A stretch of 64,000 bases of DNA. Origin: Chrysoporthe austroafricana (lineage: Eukaryota > Ascomycota > Sordariomycetes > Diaporthales > Cryphonectriaceae). Positions 59,432-64,000 of this stretch are shown here, one piece after another; within the stretch, counting starts at the first letter, position 1; each line of letters begins with the position of its first letter. The stretch is from the NCBI GenBank assembly GCA_001051155.2, contig JYIP02000001.1, positions 4,278,001 through 4,342,000 of the forward strand. Reading direction: 5' to 3'. The notes beneath the pieces were generated by a model. That model made no database searches. It was given only the letters and a program-made list of their open reading frames with translations, and was not told the DNA's origin. A program made the position numbers and the translations under genes.

Positions 59432-59524
59432 CACCACCACCACCTCTACTCAGATCACTGGTGTCGTCTCATCCACAGCGCCGCTCATCCACACGTCTCT
59501 CAGTTGAAGGCTCTTCGAGGACAC
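59213..59524. repeat. 3' intergenic with compound (ACT)16(ACC)n microsatellite
   Basis: ACT repeats occupy 59373-59420 and pass directly into ACC repeats at 59421-59443. The tract lies between the convergent 3' ends of the UFD1-like and metallothionein genes, probably in an untranslated region. Likely length-variable between strains. Confidence 0.9.
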
Positions 59525-59682
59525 TTACTGCTTGTCCTTCTGTTGGTCACCCTGTCAGCTTCAGCTTTGGCCGGAGGAGCAAGTAGGGGAGGATGGTAGG
59601 TTCTTCAACGTACGCAGCAGCCGCAGTCACTGCCGCAGTTCTGGCAGGTGCATGTAGTGCATCCACAGGTAGCTGGAGGCAT
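59525..59682 (-). CDS. Metallothionein, 31 residues, two exons
   Basis: Exon 1, 59682-59614, codes MPPATCGCTTCTCQNCGSDC then GCC. A 62-bp intron (59613-59552, GTACGT donor, GCTGACAG branch/acceptor) is followed by exon 2, 59551-59525, coding GDQQKDKQ and a stop. Eight of 31 residues are Cys, arranged CxC-x2-CxC-x2-C-x3-CxCC, the dense CxC pattern of fungal copper-binding metallothioneins. Metallothioneins bind Cu(I) or Zn and buffer metal in the cytoplasm. If unspliced, the frame ends after VR at 59605 (25 residues), still metallothionein-like. A TATA-like ATAAATAA lies on the minus strand at 59813-59806. Intron length matches neighbours. Confirmation needs a transcript. Confidence 0.8.
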
Positions 59683-60613
59683 CTTGATTTCTTTCTCGGC
59701 AGATGATTCCTGTAAGGTGAGGCTTGATTGTAACACGAGAAATTCGAGAGCAGCGGGACGGTTGCATCACTGTGAAAACGCTTTCGAGGAGGACGGGGCA
59801 CCAGGTTATTTATGATGTTCCCTTCCCGCTCTGCTGGACACCAGAGACGGATCGAGGGCCGGCAGTCGGGAACCCTGTCCTATTTGGCTTCGACGCCAAA
59901 GCACTATGATGTACGTAGACGTGATAGAAGGAGCCGTGAGACCGTCCTAGAGGTCTAGCTGGGCGGGGTCGAGAGCGTCAGAGTCGTTTTGGTGACTGAT
60001 GGAGGACATCTCACGGGACCATTGACACGCCGGGATGAATCCATGCTGGACACCGCTGGGCCGCCCTCGATCGCCTTCACCATTGACGGGAGGCGTCATC
60101 TGGCACCAGCTAATCGAGGGGTCCATAGTATGTATCCTCAAACTAAGTCGTCTGGGAGTTGACTGGCCTGAGCGTCCCAGATCCAGATCAGGGCTGGAGA
60201 CCAGACAGGGCGGCTTTGGTGATGATCGCATGGGTTTGGATGGGAGTCCTGCCCAATTGCTGGATTTACTCGAACTCTTCAGCCAATTCTGACCACTCGC
60301 TTGAGGGTTTTGCACGTGTCCCTGCTCAACCGGAAACATGTACAGTATGAAGTAATGTCAGGTACTATCCAAAGTACCGAATGCGGTTGAGAAATGACGG
60401 ACGCTATAGATGCAAGGCGACGACCGGGGCGCATGGCTCTCTGTGGGGAAGCACGGGTCGCTGCGGCACCCGCCGACCAGGATCCTCTACCGCAACGGCC
60501 CTGAACGACAGGGGGCCACAGGCTTCCAGAAACCTTATGCTTCCCTTGGAGGGCCAGCATCTCGAAAATTCTCACAGCGCCAGACCCACGGCCTCGTCCC
60601 CCCCGCGCGCAAG
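59683..60613. promoter_or_regulatory. Divergent region between metallothionein and ARP6
   Basis: 930 bp holding both promoters. The ARP6 frame is open upstream to an ATG at 60410, but the 68 extra codons do not resemble actin-family sequence, so I treat them as 5' UTR. Confidence 0.4.
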
Positions 60614-62013
60614 ATGCCACACAGACGCTCCAAGCCCGCGCCCCCTCCACGGCCCTCGCGAACCCTCGTTCTTGACAACGGCGCGCACACCATCAAGGCC
60701 GGCTTCGTGACCGCTGACGCCGCCGACGAGCCGCGCGTGATCCCAAACTGCATCGCGCGCGACCGTGGCCGGAAGACCTACGTCGCCTCGGGCCTGGCCA
60801 GGTGCAAGGACTTTGGCGAGATTTCGTTCCGGCGGCCGGTCGACAAGGGGTACATCGTCAACTGGGAGGCGCAGAAGGAGATCTGGGACCATGAGTTCTT
60901 CGGCGAGGACGCGCCGCAGCCGTGCGACCCCGCGGACACGAGGCTGGTTCTGACCGAGCAGCCCAACGCCCTGCCGGCGCTGCAGGCGAACTGCGATCAG
61001 ATGGTGTTTGAGGAGTTCGGCTTCGCGAGCTACTACAGGGGAATAGGTGACGAACTGCCAACCCCACGAGAGAAGAGGTGATGTGGATTGCTGACTGTTT
61101 GCCAGCGCCCACGTTCAATGCGTACGAAGACATCCAGACCACATTCCGCACACCTGGACACGATACCTCATCTGCCCAGCTGCCTGTTGAGCTGATGCTT
61201 CTGATCGACTCCGGATATTCCTTCACCACCATCACGCCGATCTTTCAGGGCCGGCCACTACAGTCCGCCATCCGCAGACTCGAGGTCGGCGGCAAGCTCC
61301 TCACGAACTACCTCACCCGACTCCTATCACTACGACACTACGACATGCGCAACGACACATATATAGTAAATGAGATCAAGGAGAAGACATGCTATGTGTC
61401 ACTAGACTTCAAGAGCGACCTTGAAAAGACCTGGAAAGGCACGCGCGGCGAGAGGAGGGAGCCGTACTTGACTGGGGCGGGAATAGCAAAGGACTACGTC
61501 CTCCCGGACTTCCACGCCCGCTCCGAGGGGATCGTCCGCGACTTCGACGCGTCTTCCACCGCCAAGCAGCGCAAGCTCGCGGCGGCCGCCTCGAACGAGG
61601 ACATCCTGACCCTACGCAACGAGCGCTTCGTTATCCCCGAGATTCTCTTCAACCCCAGCGACATCGGCATGCCAACGCCCGGCCTCGCCGGTCTGGTCTA
61701 TCAGTCCCTACAGTCCCTACCCGTGGGACTCTGGCCGGGGCTCTTGGCGAACATCCTGGTGGTAGGTGGGAACACGCAGTTCGACGGGTTCATTCAGCGG
61801 CTCCAGAGGGAGATCGTCGCGCGCGTGCCGGACGAGTGTACCGTCAGGGTCGCCAGGCCCGTCAACTCGATATGTGCTACGTGGCGCGGCGCCGCAAACT
61901 TCGCAAGGCACGAGCACGTGGAGAGGCTGGCAGTCACGAAGCAAGAGTATGAGGAGAACGGTGCCGCGTGGGTTGCGAGGAAGTTCGCCGCAGGCCTGGG
62001 GGCGCCGGATTGA
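60614..62013 (+). CDS. ARP6: Actin-related protein 6 (SWR1 complex subunit)
   Basis: Two exons, 60614-61046 and 61106-62013, with a 59-bp intron (GTGACG donor, CTGAC branch, GCCAG acceptor). They encode 446 residues, close to yeast Arp6 (438). The start MPHRRSKPAPPPRPSRTLVL leads into the actin-type phosphate loop LVLDNGAHTIKAGF. VDKGYIVNWEAQKEIWDHEF, then LLIDSGYSFTTITPIF, then ILVVGGNTQFDGFIQRL follow in family order, and ATWRGAANFA near the end is typical. The splice joins SYYRGI to APTFNAYEDIQ as in the family. Arp6 belongs to the nuclear SWR1 complex, which swaps H2A for H2A.Z in nucleosomes. Confidence 0.95.
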
Positions 62014-63015
62014 GGTTGGAGACTACCAGGATGACAAAGATGGACGGGATCCGGCTGCTTGATGTTGTCATAAGCCGAACGATTACTCTGATGAACGACC
62101 TTTCGATTTAAGATACCCCATAGCGTATGAAAGGCTTTTTTTTGTCCACGGTGCGCAGCATAACAAAGCATGGCTTATGACGAAAACCCCCCTTCTTCAC
62201 GATTCACGATGGGCAAAGCCGTCTGTGGCGTAAGGCGGTATTTATTCTGGCTTCCCTTACATATTCAATCCAGCGCCAGGCTTGGAAGTTCCAAGCCTAC
62301 CCGTCAACCTCATGAACTCAGTATCCCTGGAGATTCGGACTACCTACCATTCATGTTTGCCATGTCGATCCCCGCTCCCCTTCTACGCCTTAACAGACTA
62401 CTGTACGGCATTCAGCTGAGTCATTGGCGGGTCATCCATCGAAGAAACTCAAAGGACACCGCATGCTTGCATCAATCAGGCTTTCAGCCGGACAAGAAAC
62501 ATGAGGGAGATAAAGTCGATAAAGGCAGCCCTGCCGCTCTTGCTTTTTATGTTACTGCGCCTCTCAGTACTGGTACAATACCATTCTGTTTGAGATACTT
62601 GAGCATGAGATCATCATCACCACGGGGTGTTCCATGAAGATCAGGGCGTAAGCCCCATTGTTGCCGAACATAGCTATTGATGCTAATCTAGAGCTATTCT
62701 GTCGATGCTGAAAGGTCGTGGGCATCCCGCACGGCACCAATCGTTTAAAAAGCCCGAGTTCACATTCTGGACCCCATCGTTCGATCATCATACTGTGTCC
62801 ACCTCGTTCCTTCATAACTATATAGGACTTCAAACCTTCTACTAACTTTTGCAGGTGAGGCTGGGATTGCTCACTCACCCTCATCAGTTGGTTTCGATAT
62901 CTTATTGTGGAAAATGCGCGTCTGAGAACCTAAATTTGAAACTCAAGTGAGCTCTCCTACCTATCACGTCGGACGGCCTCTTTTTTTGGCTTTTTCTCAG
63001 GAGAACGCCCGCAAA
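62014..63015. other. Intergenic between ARP6 and small hypothetical gene
   Basis: About 1 kb. Short frames on both strands (62170-62637 +, 62564-62884 -) lack recognisable domains. A pyrimidine run ending CTTTTTCTCAG at about 62990-63000 looks like a splice acceptor and may mark a 5' UTR intron of the next gene. Confidence 0.35.
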
Positions 63016-63369
63016 ATGAGTTTTGAGACGGAACGCAGCCGTTCAATCGAGTCTACTACCACCTCTCTGAGTGGAGACTGTTACGATCCGCGGGACAGCA
63101 TACCTAAAAACAGCCCGCCCTCCGGGAAAGACAAAATCCCCTCCGTCCAGCCAACAAGCATGTTCATCCCGATGTCCCTCGGGACAGAGGAGGCCCACCT
63201 CTTCATTGTAGGCTACCCCAGCGCCGAGAACAAGGTGCGCCAGGCGCGTGATCAGGCCGCGAAGCAGCACGCGCACATGCAACGTCTCGTCCGCCACCGC
63301 GCGCCGCGCGCCAACCTCCCGCTGCGCCACGCAATCGAGGCAGCTCGGGGACGAGATCGCGCGGGCTGA
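63016..63369 (+). CDS. Hypothetical small protein, 3' end uncertain
   Basis: The frame of 117 codons begins MSFETERSRSIESTTTSLSG. It contains MFIPMSLGTEEAHLFIVGYP and a basic helical tail (AENKVRQARDQAAKQHAHMQ). A neighbouring frame downstream reads as plausible protein (QLGDEIARAERLRKAGTLSS), so an unrecognised intron or a frameshift may change the C-terminus. No family recognised. GC-rich codon use fits the surrounding genes. Confidence 0.4.
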   Translation: MSFETERSRSIESTTTSLSGDCYDPRDSIPKNSPPSGKDKIPSVQPTSMFIPMSLGTEEAHLFIVGYPSAENKVRQARDQAAKQHAHMQRLVRHRAPRANLPLRHAIEAARGRDRAG

Positions 63370-64000
63370 GAGGCTGCGCAAGGCAGGGACCCTGAGTAGT
63401 TTCCGATGTAGGTTTGCATAGTCGCCTGCTACAGACACGCTGACTACTGCATCTTTTTTTTTTTTCTCCTTACTTTTCCATCACAACTGGCTTGAGCAGA
63501 TCTGTGCAAGTTTGCAGCCCATCCATCTATTATGAAATCTATAAATTTGCAATTTAAATCTACAATCGTCTTTATGAGCATCAATCACGACACGTATTGT
63601 CTTAATTAGAAGTTGTGATTGTTGCTTTTTGTATTGTAGCTAACCGTTCAAATTTGTCTTGTGCACGTGCGATCTTCGCTCGGGCTGGCTTCCTTCACTA
63701 CATAACAGTCATAAGATCAACTGGTTTTGTTTCAAAGTTTGGTATGATGGTGTCTTTGATCTTGCGGCTGGACTAAGTCCGTAAAAGTTTGTATGACTTT
63801 GACTACTTGACTAATACATATTCCCCCCCCCCCCCTTTTTCGTTTTGAAAAAAGTGACAGTAGAGTGACCTGAGTCCCAATATCACACTTAATGAGCAGA
63901 TTCAATGCCTGGACTTGAGGTCTGCACCTATCTGAACCCCGACGCGGGAGCCGTTTGACGTTCCGCCCATGAAAACCTGCCCTGTTGATGACGAGTTTTA
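63370..64000. other. Window end, no gene seen
   Basis: Contains a T run near 63453-63465 and a 13-C run at 63823-63835. Nothing supports a coding region. Confidence 0.4.

Noticed and set aside
60410..60613. 68-codon N-terminal extension of ARP6
   Set aside because: No resemblance to actin-family sequence; the ATG at 60614 has a good context and matches the usual Arp6 start.

Overview
The window comes from a filamentous ascomycete (Pezizomycotina). Short introns (55-69 bp) with GTATGT/GTANGT-type donors and CTGAC/CTGAT branch sites split intact genes. The conserved proteins are of fungal type (Gpi16/PIG-T, Luc7, Arp6, UFD1 family, acyltransferase 3, fungal GH94). The first half is an extremely AT-rich block of retrotransposons broken by C-to-T / G-to-A changes, the signature of repeat-induced point mutation (RIP).

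Bases 1 to about 32,205 hold no intact gene. Three copies of a Ty3/gypsy family (A1 1-6675, A2 6676-16562, A3 16563-21707) lie head to tail on the + strand. Each carries reverse transcriptase or integrase, a chromodomain, an unexplained extra reading frame 3' of pol, and a terminal segment with four imperfect 30-bp repeats. A second gypsy family follows. B1 (+ strand) is cut on its left by the A array. B2 (- strand, 24498-31827) is complete, with two LTRs and a 5-bp target duplication, and it sits inside the 3' LTR of B1. The order of events is therefore B1 first, with A and B2 landing in it later. Both B copies carry a cysteine-rich/coiled-coil frame antisense to pol. One N at 17075 is flanked by an exact 117-bp duplication and looks like an unmerged assembly overlap.

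From about 32.2 kb composition switches abruptly to normal genic DNA. In order: a broken unknown ORF; an acyltransferase-3 membrane protein (+); GPI16 (-); LUC7 (+); an RGG-box coiled-coil protein (-); a zinc alcohol dehydrogenase of four exons (+); a GH94 disaccharide phosphorylase (-); an ABCC transporter pseudogene with four nonsense codons and a frameshift (+); an F-box protein (-); a UFD1-domain zinc-finger protein (+); a 31-residue metallothionein in two exons (-); ARP6 (+); and a small hypothetical protein (+). Eleven successive genes alternate strand.

Most of the genes are housekeeping: GPI anchoring, splicing, chromatin remodelling (SWR1 complex) and ubiquitin-linked degradation. ADH, GH94 and the dead transporter are accessory metabolism, and I see no convincing biosynthetic cluster. 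The least expected items are the tiny spliced metallothionein, the retrotransposon extra frames, the nested insertion geometry and the decayed ABC transporter.
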